DNA from: CAG-791 sp002394525
GTDB taxonomy: Bacteria; Bacillota; Clostridia; Lachnospirales; Lachnospiraceae
Direction of reading: 5' to 3'
DNA length: 13,678 nucleotides
Assembly: GCA_946536955.1 (NCBI GenBank)
Contig: CAMNFJ010000076.1
Location: 1 to 13,678 of the forward strand
Positions 1 to 8,030 of this stretch are shown here, in pieces. The position numbers and the translations under genes are program-made. The notes below the pieces were generated by a model. It saw only the letters and a list, made by a program, of their open reading frames with translations, had not been told where the DNA came from and did no database searches. Within the stretch, counting starts at the first letter, position 1. Every line of letters starts with the position of its first letter.

Positions 1-96
1 GAGGGTAGAGCGAGAGCGTGCCCAAGGCGTTTGTGCAGCTTGACGAGACGGTGTTTACTTAACCACCTTTTGACCTCAACATCATAGGAATGGATA

Positions 97-1170
<1,074 letters not shown>

Positions 1171-1217
1171 GGCAATGAAGGAAGGCAGAGCGCCGTTTTT
1201 ATGATAAAATAGGATCT

Positions 1218-2384
1218 ATGAACGCGAATTATAAAAACCGACTGAAAAAAAATCCATATCGTTCCGGGGTCCTGCTCTCTGTGATCATTCCCGCCTATAA
1301 CGCGGAGAAGACTCTGCGCAGGGCGGTCGAGAGCGCTCTGTCAGCCGCTGCCGTGCTGGAGGAGGACGCTGTGATCCGGGCCGGGCGGGAAGAGGAGCAG
1401 CTGCCCCTCTGTGAGATCCTGGTCGTGGAAAACGGTTCGGAGGACGGGACGACGGCCCTGGCCGCCGCGCTCGCCGAGGAAAAGGGGGCGTCTGTCCGGG
1501 TCCTTCATTCGGACAGGGGGGTCTCCAGGGCCCGCAACCTGGGGCTCGACCATGCCCGCGGAAGCTGGGTCCTCTTTCTGGACGCGGACGACTATTTCCT
1601 GCCCGATGCGGGCAGGATCCTGCGGGACGACATGCACTTTACGGGGACGGACCTGGTCGTCCACAGCTATGAATCCGGGACCAAGCCGGTCCACCTCTGC
1701 GAGGGGGCGGGAGAGCGCTATGCCCGGAAGGAAAAGGGCCCGGAAAACAGCGGGTCCGGCAGCGCTCCGGCCAGCAGCGGGACCATAGAGGACATCAGTG
1801 TCCGCATGATCGAAAACCCGACCCGGTACACGAGCGTGTGGTCCAAGCTCTTCCGGCGGGAACGGATCGAGTATAAAAAGCTGCGCTTTGACCCTTCGCT
1901 CCGGCTCTCGGAGGACAGCCATTTCCTGATCCGGTATCTGGGATTCTGCCGAAGGATCCGCCTGGTCGACCGGATCTTTTATCATTACTCCACGGACAAT
2001 GCCTCCGCGGTCCGCACCTGGGACGGAGCCAAGGAGGAGGGCTACAAGAGGTCTCTCCTGGCTGTGGGGGACTATCTGCGCACGCAGCCGGACCGGGTCC
2101 GGGCGGCCGTCGCGGGATACGGGATGATGCAGTTTAACCTGCTGATGGTCAGAGAGGTCTTTGCCGCCGCCAACCCCATGCCCCTGCCCGAAAAGATCCG
2201 CCTGATGCGGCGGATCAGCGCGGAGGAGCCCTTTGCCTCCTGCCTCGCCGCCTACGACCCCGCCAGGCACAGGGGAGCCCGCTACCTGCCTTTTCTCATG
2301 CTGCGCGGGGGGATGGCCGCGGGCGCCGCGGCCATTTACGAGGCCAGGGTCCTGCAGAATGCCCGCAAGGAGAAAATGCACTGA
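1218..2384 (+). CDS. Family 2 glycosyltransferase (polysaccharide repeat-unit assembly)
   Basis: This is an inverting GT-A glycosyltransferase expected to add a sugar from a nucleotide donor to a lipid-linked glycan at the inner membrane face. The GT2 fold is visible as LSVIIPAYNA (about residues 20-29), VVENGSEDGT (69-78), ARNLGLDHARGSWVLFLDADD with the metal-binding DAD at 122-124, and an ED pair at 232-233 in LSEDSHFL, the usual position of the catalytic base. The 388-residue length is typical of EpsJ-like enzymes. A Gly/Ser/Pro-rich stretch at about 171-190 looks like a disordered insertion between the nucleotide-binding and acceptor parts. The AGGA at 1211-1214 is only 3 nt from the ATG, an unusually tight spacing, so translation may be modest. 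It is the first gene of the glycan cluster. Sugar specificity cannot be read from sequence. Confidence 0.92.
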   Translation: MNANYKNRLKKNPYRSGVLLSVIIPAYNAEKTLRRAVESALSAAAVLEEDAVIRAGREEEQLPLCEILVVENGSEDGTTALAAALAEEKGASVRVLHSDRGVSRARNLGLDHARGSWVLFLDADDYFLPDAGRILRDDMHFTGTDLVVHSYESGTKPVHLCEGAGERYARKEKGPENSGSGSAPASSGTIEDISVRMIENPTRYTSVWSKLFRRERIEYKKLRFDPSLRLSEDSHFLIRYLGFCRRIRLVDRIFYHYSTDNASAVRTWDGAKEEGYKRSLLAVGDYLRTQPDRVRAAVAGYGMMQFNLLMVREVFAAANPMPLPEKIRLMRRISAEEPFASCLAAYDPARHRGARYLPFLMLRGGMAAGAAAIYEARVLQNARKEKMH

Positions 2385-2457
2385 CGAAAAACGGGCCGGC
2401 CCCGCGGCCCTGCGGACTCCTGCAGAAGGCCCGCGGAAATAAGACGCACTGACGAAA
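2351..2457 (+). repeat. Degenerate direct repeat of the GT2 gene 3' end
   Basis: A 39-nt segment at 2351-2389, covering the last codons and TGA stop of the preceding glycosyltransferase gene, recurs at 2419-2457 with 31 of 39 identical positions and a 68-nt period. Both copies start CCTGCAGAA and end ACTGACGAAA. In the corresponding frame the downstream copy reads LLQKARGNKTH-stop against VLQNARKEKMH-stop for the true C-terminus, so even the stop codon is retained. The second copy lies in the gap before the next gene and is not itself a gene. Confidence 0.75.
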
Positions 2458-2462
2458 GGACC

Positions 2463-2480
2463 GGCGGAAGAGCTTCCGCC
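2463..2480 (+). other. Intercistronic hairpin before the GT4 gene
   Basis: GGCGGAA (2463-2469) is perfectly complementary to TTCCGCC (2474-2480) across a 4-nt loop. No T-tract follows; the purine-rich ribosome binding region begins a few bases later, so this looks like a processing, stability or translation-modulating stem rather than a terminator. Confidence 0.5.
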
Positions 2481-2507
2481 TTGAGGAGGGGAGGGCTGAG
2501 TTTCTCT

Positions 2508-3659
2508 ATGTACAATGTTCTTGTTTTCGGCATGACGGAAAACCCCGGCGGAGTCGAAAGCTTCCTGATGAATTATTACAGGAGGATCGACCTCTCCCGG
2601 TTCCACTTCGATTTTCTGTGCAACTCCTATGACCCCGTGGCCTTTGAGGACGAGATCCATGCCATGGGCGGGCGCACGATCCATTTCACCTCCCGCAGGC
2701 AAAATCCCCTGCGCTTCAAAAAGGAGCTGGAGGCATTTTTTTCAAAGCATGCGAAGGAGTACCAGGCCATCTGGGTCAATGTCAATAGCCTGGCCAATAT
2801 CGATTATCTGAAAATGGCAAAAAAATACGGGATCCCCAGGAGGATCATCCACAGCCACAACGCGCAGAACATGGACACCAGGCTGCGCGGGCTCCTGCAC
2901 GAGGCCAACCGGGGAAGCCTGGGGAAGTACGCGACGGACTTCTGGGCCTGTTCGGACTATGCCGCCAGCTGGTTCTATGCGGGAAGGGGCGGCAAAGGCC
3001 CCCTGCGCCATCCGGCCGTGGTCATCCGCAATGCCATCGATGTGGAGAAGATCCAGGCGGGCCTGGCGAAGCGGGATGCCATCCGGGAGCGCCTGGGATG
3101 GACGGACCGCTATGTGATCGCCTGCGTCGGCCGGCTCCATTTTCAGAAAAACCAGAAGTTTGCCATCGATGTCCTGTCCTGCCTTGACAAGAGTATGCCC
3201 GATGCCGGCCTTCTCCTGGTCGGCCAGGGGGAGGATGAGGCCATGCTGCGCCAGCACGTCCATGCCCTGGGCCTGGAGGAAAAGGTCTGCTTTTCCGGGG
3301 TGGTCGAGGATGTCGCCGGTTATCTGGGCGCCTCGGATTTCTTCCTCTTTCCCTCAGTCTTTGAGGGCCTGGGGATCGCGGGGCTGGAAGCCCAGGCGGC
3401 AGGCCTGCCGACCCTGGCCTCCGCGGATGTGATCCCGGAGGAGATCGCGGTCACGGACCGCCTGCGCTTTTATCCCCTGGAAAAGGGCCCGGACAAGTGG
3501 GCGGACATGATCAGCCGCATGCGCAGGGAGGGACCGGCCAGGCCCCTAGCGGCAGATGATGCGGAATGGAAGAGATTACTTGACGCTTTTACGGAAAAAG
3601 GTTATAACAGTGCGGCGGAGGTCCGGAGGCTGGAGAAGCTCCTGGCAGGGCGCAGCTGA
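2508..3659 (+). CDS. Family 4 glycosyltransferase (Glycos_transf_1, EpsF-like)
   Basis: A GT-B fold retaining glycosyltransferase, likely adding a sugar to the growing lipid-linked repeat unit in the cytoplasm. The N-terminal Rossmann half opens with VLVFGMTENPGGVESFLMNY, the GG loop typical of this family. The C-terminal half carries VGRLHFQKNQ, LLLVGQGEDE, VCFSGVVEDV and the donor-binding E-x7-E motif EGLGIAGLE (E286 and E294). I start at ATG 2508 (383 residues), since a TTG at 2481 would add an N-terminal extension not expected before the first beta strand; the GGAGG-like purine tract at 2484-2495 lies about 12 nt upstream, slightly long. It is preceded by a hairpin and followed by a duplicated copy of its own 3' end. 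Acceptor and donor sugars are unknown. Confidence 0.93.
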   Translation: MYNVLVFGMTENPGGVESFLMNYYRRIDLSRFHFDFLCNSYDPVAFEDEIHAMGGRTIHFTSRRQNPLRFKKELEAFFSKHAKEYQAIWVNVNSLANIDYLKMAKKYGIPRRIIHSHNAQNMDTRLRGLLHEANRGSLGKYATDFWACSDYAASWFYAGRGGKGPLRHPAVVIRNAIDVEKIQAGLAKRDAIRERLGWTDRYVIACVGRLHFQKNQKFAIDVLSCLDKSMPDAGLLLVGQGEDEAMLRQHVHALGLEEKVCFSGVVEDVAGYLGASDFFLFPSVFEGLGIAGLEAQAAGLPTLASADVIPEEIAVTDRLRFYPLEKGPDKWADMISRMRREGPARPLAADDAEWKRLLDAFTEKGYNSAAEVRRLEKLLAGRS

Positions 3660-3705
3660 TGCCGGAGGGACGGAGAAGCTCCCGGCCGGGCGCGGCTGAT
3701 GCCGG
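3632..3705 (+). repeat. Degenerate direct repeat of the GT4 gene 3' end
   Basis: A 34-nt segment at 3632-3665, containing the final codons and TGA stop of the preceding gene, recurs at 3672-3705 with 31 of 34 identical bases and a 40-nt period. Both copies run from GGAGAAGCTCC to CTGATGCCGG. Translated in the matching frame the downstream copy reads TEKLPAGRG-stop against LEKLLAGRS-stop at the real C-terminus. It fills most of the gap before the LicD gene. Confidence 0.8.
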
Positions 3706-3731
3706 GATCCACGTGACGGGATGAGGATATC

Positions 3732-4580
3732 ATGAAAAAACTGACACTTGACGAGATACGGACACTGGAAGTCGAGCTTCTGGACGCCTTTCACGCTCTG
3801 TGTGAGCGCAACGGGATCTACTACACGCTCGGAGGCGGGACCCTACTGGGCGCCATCCGCCACCAGGGCTTCATCCCCTGGGACGATGATATCGACGTGA
3901 TGATGCCGCGTCCCGACTATGAGCGCCTCTTTCATCCGGAGGACCTGGACATGACCGGTTTTCCGGATTATATGGAGTTTCAGAACTACCGGGACGGGTC
4001 GCTCAGCTATCCCTTTATCAAGCTGGTTGACAAGAGGACCTTTGTCGATTTCCCCTACTACGACAGCTCCGAAAATGTGAATCAGATCTGGATGGATATC
4101 TTTCCCATCGACGGCAATCCTGTCGACAGGGTGGAGAACCGGCGCCTCTACGAAAAATCCCTGCGGCTCAGGAAGCTGATCTTTATCAAGATCGCCAAAA
4201 AGGGAGAGGGAAAGACGGCCCTCAAGCGCCTGCTCAAGCCGGCTGTGATCACGGCCCTCAAGGTGGCGGCCCCCATGCCCAGACTCCTCAAGAAGATCGA
4301 TGATCTGTCCAGAAGCATTCCCTTTGACAGCACGCCCTATGTCGGCTGTGTCATGTGGGGCTACGGCCCCAGGGAGCGCATGTCCCGCAAAAAGTTTATG
4401 GTCCCGGTCAAGGTGTCCTTTGAGGGCAGGCAGCTGAACGCCCCGTCCAATTACGACCATTATCTGCGGGGACTCTACAATGACTATATGCAGCTTCCTC
4501 CGGAGGACAAACGTATTATGCACGGTATGGATGCCTGGCTCCTTGAGCCGGGGGAGACGCCGCAGGACATCGAGCGCTGA
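3732..4580 (+). CDS. LicD-family phosphotransferase
   Basis: LicD proteins have a nucleotidyltransferase-like fold and move a phospho-substituent, classically phosphocholine from CDP-choline, onto a surface glycan; the fukutin-related group shares the fold. The diagnostic N-terminal block is complete: GGGTLLGAIRHQGF at residues 34-47 followed by IPWDDDIDVMMPR, whose Asp cluster (D51-D55) is the predicted metal site. The 282-residue length is normal. Translation starts at ATG 3732 behind GAGG at 3723-3726. Being third in a run of glycan genes suggests the finished polymer carries a phosphodiester-linked group, but choline itself is not demonstrated: no choline uptake or CDP-choline genes appear in this window. 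Confidence 0.93.
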   Translation: MKKLTLDEIRTLEVELLDAFHALCERNGIYYTLGGGTLLGAIRHQGFIPWDDDIDVMMPRPDYERLFHPEDLDMTGFPDYMEFQNYRDGSLSYPFIKLVDKRTFVDFPYYDSSENVNQIWMDIFPIDGNPVDRVENRRLYEKSLRLRKLIFIKIAKKGEGKTALKRLLKPAVITALKVAAPMPRLLKKIDDLSRSIPFDSTPYVGCVMWGYGPRERMSRKKFMVPVKVSFEGRQLNAPSNYDHYLRGLYNDYMQLPPEDKRIMHGMDAWLLEPGETPQDIER

Positions 4581-4630
4581 GGAAGAAGAGCCGGGCCTGA
4601 AAAGCGCCGGCCGGCCGGACCCGGGGCGGA

Positions 4631-4683
4631 AGGCATGAAAGGACTGAATGCATAAAAGACTGAAGGACGGATGAAAAGGCATG
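4631..4683 (+). repeat. Short imperfect repeats before the polymerase-flippase gene
   Basis: The gap between the LicD gene and the next start contains related A/G-rich units: AGGCATGAAAGGACTGAA, then TGCATAAAAGACTGAAGGA, then GATGAAAAGGCATGG. They are short and imperfect, so common ancestry is uncertain; they may simply reflect purine-rich sequence ahead of the GGAGG at 4683-4687. Confidence 0.3.
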
Positions 4684-4693
4684 GAGGAATTCT

Positions 4694-7600
4694 ATGGTTT
4701 TTGACAGCAGAGCGGTCAGGCTCAGGATCCCGCAGGAAAGCGTGAGGATCCGGCTCGACGAGCTGATCACATTTGCGGGACTGATCATGTGGGTCCTGCA
4801 GGCATATATAGATGACAGTGGATTCGGAGTATTTTTCGGAGCGGAGCTGGGCAAGCTGATGCGGTATTTCTGCCTCTTCCTCTTTCTGGTGAGGATCCTG
4901 CTCTCGGACATGCACCTGGCCGCGAGGGCCGTTTCCGTGGCCGCGGTCTTTTTCTCCTATCTGATGATGATCCAGCAGATGGCGGGAGCCGGCATCACCT
5001 TTTTGCAGCTCTTTGTCATGATGATGGCGGTCAAGGATATTTCCTTCCGCAAGATCTGCAAGGTCATGTTCTGGACCTGCGCGATCTGCTATCTGTCGAT
5101 CCTCTTTTTTGACTGGATCGGTCTGATCTGGCAGCCGCCCCTGATCGACGGGGACCGGGTTCGGGACTATATGGGATTCCGCTTTGTCTCCTTTCCCTCC
5201 ATCTATATTTTCAACCTCTTTTTCTGCGGGGCCTATGCCTACACGGACCCGCCCGCGGAGGCTGAGAGGAAGCAGAGGACGGGAGAGCGAGTGGAGCGCC
5301 TGCCCCTGTGGATGCTGGCTTTTCTGGAGGGAATCAATATCCTGGTCTATGTCAGGACCAACACCAATATCCCTTTTCTGATCACCTCCTTTTTTGTCCT
5401 GCTCTATCTGGTCTGTATCTACGGTGACGTCGACCTCTTTCCGAACTGCGGGCTCATGCGGTTTCTGGCCGGAATCTGCTATCCGGCCCTGGCTTTCTTT
5501 GCCTACTGGGTCGTGTCCCACTACAACGGAAACAACAAGCGCTGGCTCTGGATCGATGACCACCTGACCCACTTCCGGATCCGGCACGCCGCGGAGGGAC
5601 TCAAGCGCTACGGGATCCATCCCTTCGGTCAGGTGGTCTACCAGAACGGAGACCTCCAGTCCCCCAACTACTTTTATATTGACAGCGCCTACATGAAGGT
5701 CCTGATCAATTACGGCCTGGTCTTTGCCATTATCCTCTTTGGCATTTACGCCATGATCTCGGTCGCCGCGGTCAGGAACAGGGACAGGGTCCTGTGCATC
5801 TGGATGGTCTGCATCGCCGGCTACAGCCTGATGAACAATGTCCTGATGGATCCGGAGCAGTGCTGCACCCTGTTCGCCTTCTGGTACGCGGCCGGCATTC
5901 TGGCGGACCGGAGGAGGAGACAGGGCTCCGGGCCGGAGCCGGATGGAGGCGGAGACTTTTCGGGAGGGACAGCTTCGGCCGGATTTCCCATGGACGGAGC
6001 CCTCTCGCTGAGGACAATGCCGGACGGGACGCAGGCGCCGGACGGACAGGCCCGGGTCCTGGCGGCCTGGGGTAAAACGGTCCCTGAAAAAACAGGTCCG
6101 CTGAAAACGGTGTCTGAAAAAACGGCTTCTGAAAAAACGGCTTCTGAAAAAAACGGTTCGCTGAATACAGGTCCGGATCAAACCGCTCCGTCAAATGCAG
6201 CCCCGGAAAAAGTGCCCGGGCCTGAGCCGGAGGGGGAGGAGCTGCCGGACGGGTCCCCCGGTCAGGGAGACGGTCCGCAAAAGAAAAAGAAGTCCGGCGA
6301 GCCCAGCGTCCGCGTGAATTTCATCCTGAGCATGGCCTACCAGGTCCTGATCGTCATCCTGCCCATGATCACGGCTCCCTATGTGGCCAGGGTCCTGGGG
6401 GCGGCCAGAAACGGGATCTACAGCTTCACCGCTTCCTACCAGACCTATTTCTCCATGTTCGCGGCCCTGGGGACGGTCTCCTACGGTTCCAGGGAGATCG
6501 CCCGAAACAGAAAGGACAGGCCCCTGCGGAGCCGGCTGTTCTGGGAGATCGAGCTCATGACCGTGCTGACATCGACGGTGTCGCTTCTGGCCTTTGTCGT
6601 CTTTATCCTGTGCCGGGACCGCTACCGGATCTACTATGTCCCCCAGATCATGGCCATCCTGGCGGTCATGTTCGACATCTCCTGGTTCTTCACGGGGATC
6701 GAGGAGTTCCGCTACATTGTGACCAAGAACGCCCTCTTCAAGCTCCTGGGTGCCGTGCTGATCTTTACCCTGGTCCACAAGCCGGAGGATCTCCTGCTCT
6801 ATATCGCCATCCTGTCGGCGACGACCATGGTGGGAAATATGTCCATGTGGATCCACATGCCCCGCTTCCTTGACCCGGTCGATTTCAGGACCCTCAGGAT
6901 CCGGCGCCACCTGAAGGAGACCATGATCTACTTCATCCCCTCCATCGCCACATCGGTCTACACGGTCCTGGACAAGACCCTGATCGGCGAGATCACCAGG
7001 GATGAGGTGGAGAATGGCTGCTATGACAAGGTCGTCCAGCTCATCAACATCATGAAGGCCCTGACCTTCACGGCCCTCAACAGCGTGCTGGGCGCCAGGA
7101 TCTCCTATCTCTTTGCCGAGAAAAAATACGATGAGATCCGCAGGAGGATCGAGACCTCGATCAACTATATCCTCTTCATGGGCCTGGCGATCGGATTCGG
7201 CCTGGCCGGGATCGCCCCGCGCTTCATCCCCTGGTTCCTGGGACCGGGCTATGAGAGAGCGGTCCTCATGCTGATCATGATGAGCCCCATCGTCGTGATC
7301 ATCGGCGTCAGCAACTGCCTGGGCTCCCAGTACTACACACCGGCCGGCAAGAGGGCCCAGAGCGCCCGCTTCATCATCGCCGGGTCCTGCGTGAACCTGG
7401 TCCTGAACCTGCTTTTGATCCCCCGCTTCTGGGGCTACGGGGCGATCGCGGCTTCCCTGATCGCGGAGCTTACGATCACGGTCCTCTATATCGTGTTCTC
7501 GGGAGAGTCCTTCCACCCTGTGGTCCTGGTCCGGGACGGCTGGAAGAAGCTGGCGGGAGCCGGGCTCATGTTCGCGGCGGTCCGCCTGATCGATCCTTTT

Positions 7601-7753
7601 TTCAAAGGAAATTTCGCCGCCATCTGCGCGGAGGTGTGCCTGGGAGGCGCGGTCTATATCGGGATCCTCTTCCTGCTCAGAGACAGCTTTATGACCGGCT
7701 TCTGTATGGACACAGTCCGGGGAATCCTGAAAAAAAGGGCAAAAAGAGCCTAG
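4694..7753 (+). CDS. Wzy-like polymerase fused to Wzx-like flippase
   Basis: A single uninterrupted frame encodes 1019 residues in three parts. Residues about 1-404 are a polytopic membrane protein with many hydrophobic helices and a large polar loop around RWLWIDDHLTHFRIRHAAEG and YFYIDSAYMKVLINYG, as in O-antigen/EPS polymerases (Wzy, EpsG-like). Residues about 405-538 are a hydrophilic linker rich in Gly, Pro, Lys and Glu with a repeated SEKTA unit. Residues about 539-1019 are a full-length flippase of the polysaccharide-transporter family, opening with FILSMAYQVLIVILPMITAP and YVARVLGAARNGIYSF, then GSREIARNR. In the Wzx/Wzy pathway the flippase moves lipid-linked repeat units outward and the polymerase joins them, normally as two proteins. 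GGAGG (4683-4687) sits 6 nt before the ATG. The flippase call is secure; the polymerase call rests on topology and context. Confidence 0.88.
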   Translation: MVFDSRAVRLRIPQESVRIRLDELITFAGLIMWVLQAYIDDSGFGVFFGAELGKLMRYFCLFLFLVRILLSDMHLAARAVSVAAVFFSYLMMIQQMAGAGITFLQLFVMMMAVKDISFRKICKVMFWTCAICYLSILFFDWIGLIWQPPLIDGDRVRDYMGFRFVSFPSIYIFNLFFCGAYAYTDPPAEAERKQRTGERVERLPLWMLAFLEGINILVYVRTNTNIPFLITSFFVLLYLVCIYGDVDLFPNCGLMRFLAGICYPALAFFAYWVVSHYNGNNKRWLWIDDHLTHFRIRHAAEGLKRYGIHPFGQVVYQNGDLQSPNYFYIDSAYMKVLINYGLVFAIILFGIYAMISVAAVRNRDRVLCIWMVCIAGYSLMNNVLMDPEQCCTLFAFWYAAGILADRRRRQGSGPEPDGGGDFSGGTASAGFPMDGALSLRTMPDGTQAPDGQARVLAAWGKTVPEKTGPLKTVSEKTASEKTASEKNGSLNTGPDQTAPSNAAPEKVPGPEPEGEELPDGSPGQGDGPQKKKKSGEPSVRVNFILSMAYQVLIVILPMITAPYVARVLGAARNGIYSFTASYQTYFSMFAALGTVSYGSREIARNRKDRPLRSRLFWEIELMTVLTSTVSLLAFVVFILCRDRYRIYYVPQIMAILAVMFDISWFFTGIEEFRYIVTKNALFKLLGAVLIFTLVHKPEDLLLYIAILSATTMVGNMSMWIHMPRFLDPVDFRTLRIRRHLKETMIYFIPSIATSVYTVLDKTLIGEITRDEVENGCYDKVVQLINIMKALTFTALNSVLGARISYLFAEKKYDEIRRRIETSINYILFMGLAIGFGLAGIAPRFIPWFLGPGYERAVLMLIMMSPIVVIIGVSNCLGSQYYTPAGKRAQSARFIIAGSCVNLVLNLLLIPRFWGYGAIAASLIAELTITVLYIVFSGESFHPVVLVRDGWKKLAGAGLMFAAVRLIDPFFKGNFAAICAEVCLGGAVYIGILFLLRDSFMTGFCMDTVRGILKKRAKRA
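6080..6180 (+). repeat. Low-complexity repeat and A-tracts in the fusion linker
   Basis: Within the linker the 15-nt unit TCTGAAAAAACGGCT occurs perfectly at 6113-6127 and 6128-6142, with a third variant from 6143 that has seven A's (6147-6153) and diverging relatives on either side. The encoded peptide is SEKTASEKTASEKNGS. The A7 run is read GAA AAA AAC, i.e. the heptamer A AAA AAC at 6148-6154 in the phase of a classic -1 slippery site. Length change or ribosome slippage here would cut the flippase off from the polymerase half. Confidence 0.7.
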
Positions 7754-7781
7754 AATACAGGATTTTTACAGAGCCTTCTCT

Positions 7782-7810
7782 TTGCGACATACACGCAGCC
7801 ATGCTATAAT
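7782..7810 (+). promoter_or_regulatory. Sigma-A type promoter of the chain-length gene
   Basis: TTGCGA (7782-7787, 4/6 to consensus) is followed after exactly 17 bp by a perfect TATAAT (7805-7810). The local sequence is AT-richer than its surroundings and lies just after the stop of the polymerase-flippase gene. Transcription should begin near 7816-7818, giving a 5' leader of about 210 nt before the chosen start codon. Confidence 0.8.
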
Positions 7811-7816
7811 AATGCT

Positions 7817-7828
7817 TCAGTGTACTGA
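7817..7828. promoter_or_regulatory. Inverted repeat at the transcription start (possible operator)
   Basis: TCAGT and ACTGA form a perfect 5-bp inverted repeat around a 2-bp centre, placed at the expected +1 of the promoter just upstream. The position suits a repressor-binding site, but the arms are short and could arise by chance. Confidence 0.3.
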
Positions 7829-7844
7829 TGATAATTGTGCAGAA

Positions 7845-7979
7845 CGTCTCGAATTCGAGGTGTTTTTGCGTGTTCTTCAACGCAAAAACCCGAGTTGAAA
7901 GGCGCGCGGCGCACGCAGAGCGTATTGGAATCGCCGCGCGCTGCGTTACAAGTTCACGCCCTTAATGGGGCGTGAACGG
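7845..7979 (+). ncRNA. Structured 5' leader with three 10-bp hairpins
   Basis: Three perfect 10-bp stems follow one another between the promoter and the chain-length gene. Stem 1 pairs 7862-7871 with 7880-7889 (8-nt loop) and can be lengthened by 7852-7857 pairing with 7891-7896. Stem 2 pairs GCGCGCGGCG (7902-7911) with 7932-7941 around a 20-nt loop. Stem 3 pairs GTTCACGCCC (7952-7961) with 7968-7977 around a 6-nt loop. A 12-bp palindrome, CTCGAATTCGAG, at 7848-7859 overlaps the base of stem 1. ACGCAG in the loop of stem 2 (7913-7918) is also complementary to CTGCGT at 7941-7946, allowing an alternative fold. No T-tract directly follows any stem, so none is a plain terminator. I do not recognise a known riboswitch or RNA family; a cis-acting leader or an independent small RNA are both possible. 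Confidence 0.6.
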
Positions 7980-8018
7980 TAACTAATGATGATTTTTCTG
8001 CAGGTCCCTGACCTGTCC

Positions 8019-8024
8019 GGGAGG
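8019..8024 (+). promoter_or_regulatory. Ribosome binding site deciding a TTG start
   Basis: GGGAGG lies 6 nt before the TTG at 8031. The alternative upstream in-frame ATG at 7986 has no comparable site and would begin only 8 nt after the third leader hairpin, so the TTG is preferred. Confidence 0.8.
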
Positions 8025-8030
8025 AATACA

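Noticed and set aside
1..96. Possible end of an upstream gene or RNA at the left edge, including a minus-strand frame open to the edge.
   Set aside because: No + strand frame gives a recognisable C-terminus, the minus frame has no convincing start, and I could not match the sequence to a known RNA. Too short to call.
1171..1217. Promoter before the GT2 gene, from TATGAT at 1200-1205.
   Set aside because: No acceptable -35 at 16-18 bp and the box is too close to the ATG to leave a normal leader; not enough to call.
4484..6181. Long antisense open frame of 565 codons over the polymerase half (similar long antisense frames at 1341-2702, 6191-7516 and 8169-9650).
   Set aside because: They mirror the real + strand genes; high GC at third codon positions removes stops on the opposite strand. 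The translations are low-complexity, rich in Asp/His/Gly/Gln, and match no family I recognise.
6232..6241. Internal ribosome binding site (GGGGGAGGAG-like) for independent translation of the flippase half.
   Set aside because: No start codon in frame at a usable distance; the nearest plausible GTG is about 70 nt away. The purines are explained by Glu/Gly codons.
7902..7946. H-type pseudoknot between the loop of leader stem 2 and 7942-7946.
   Set aside because: With no nucleotides to span the 10-bp stem between its 3' arm and 7942, the geometry is not feasible together with stem 2; only a mutually exclusive alternative pairing is plausible.
7952..7996. Third leader hairpin plus TTTTT at 7992-7996 as an intrinsic attenuator.
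   Set aside because: The T run starts 14 nt after the stem, too far for a standard terminator.
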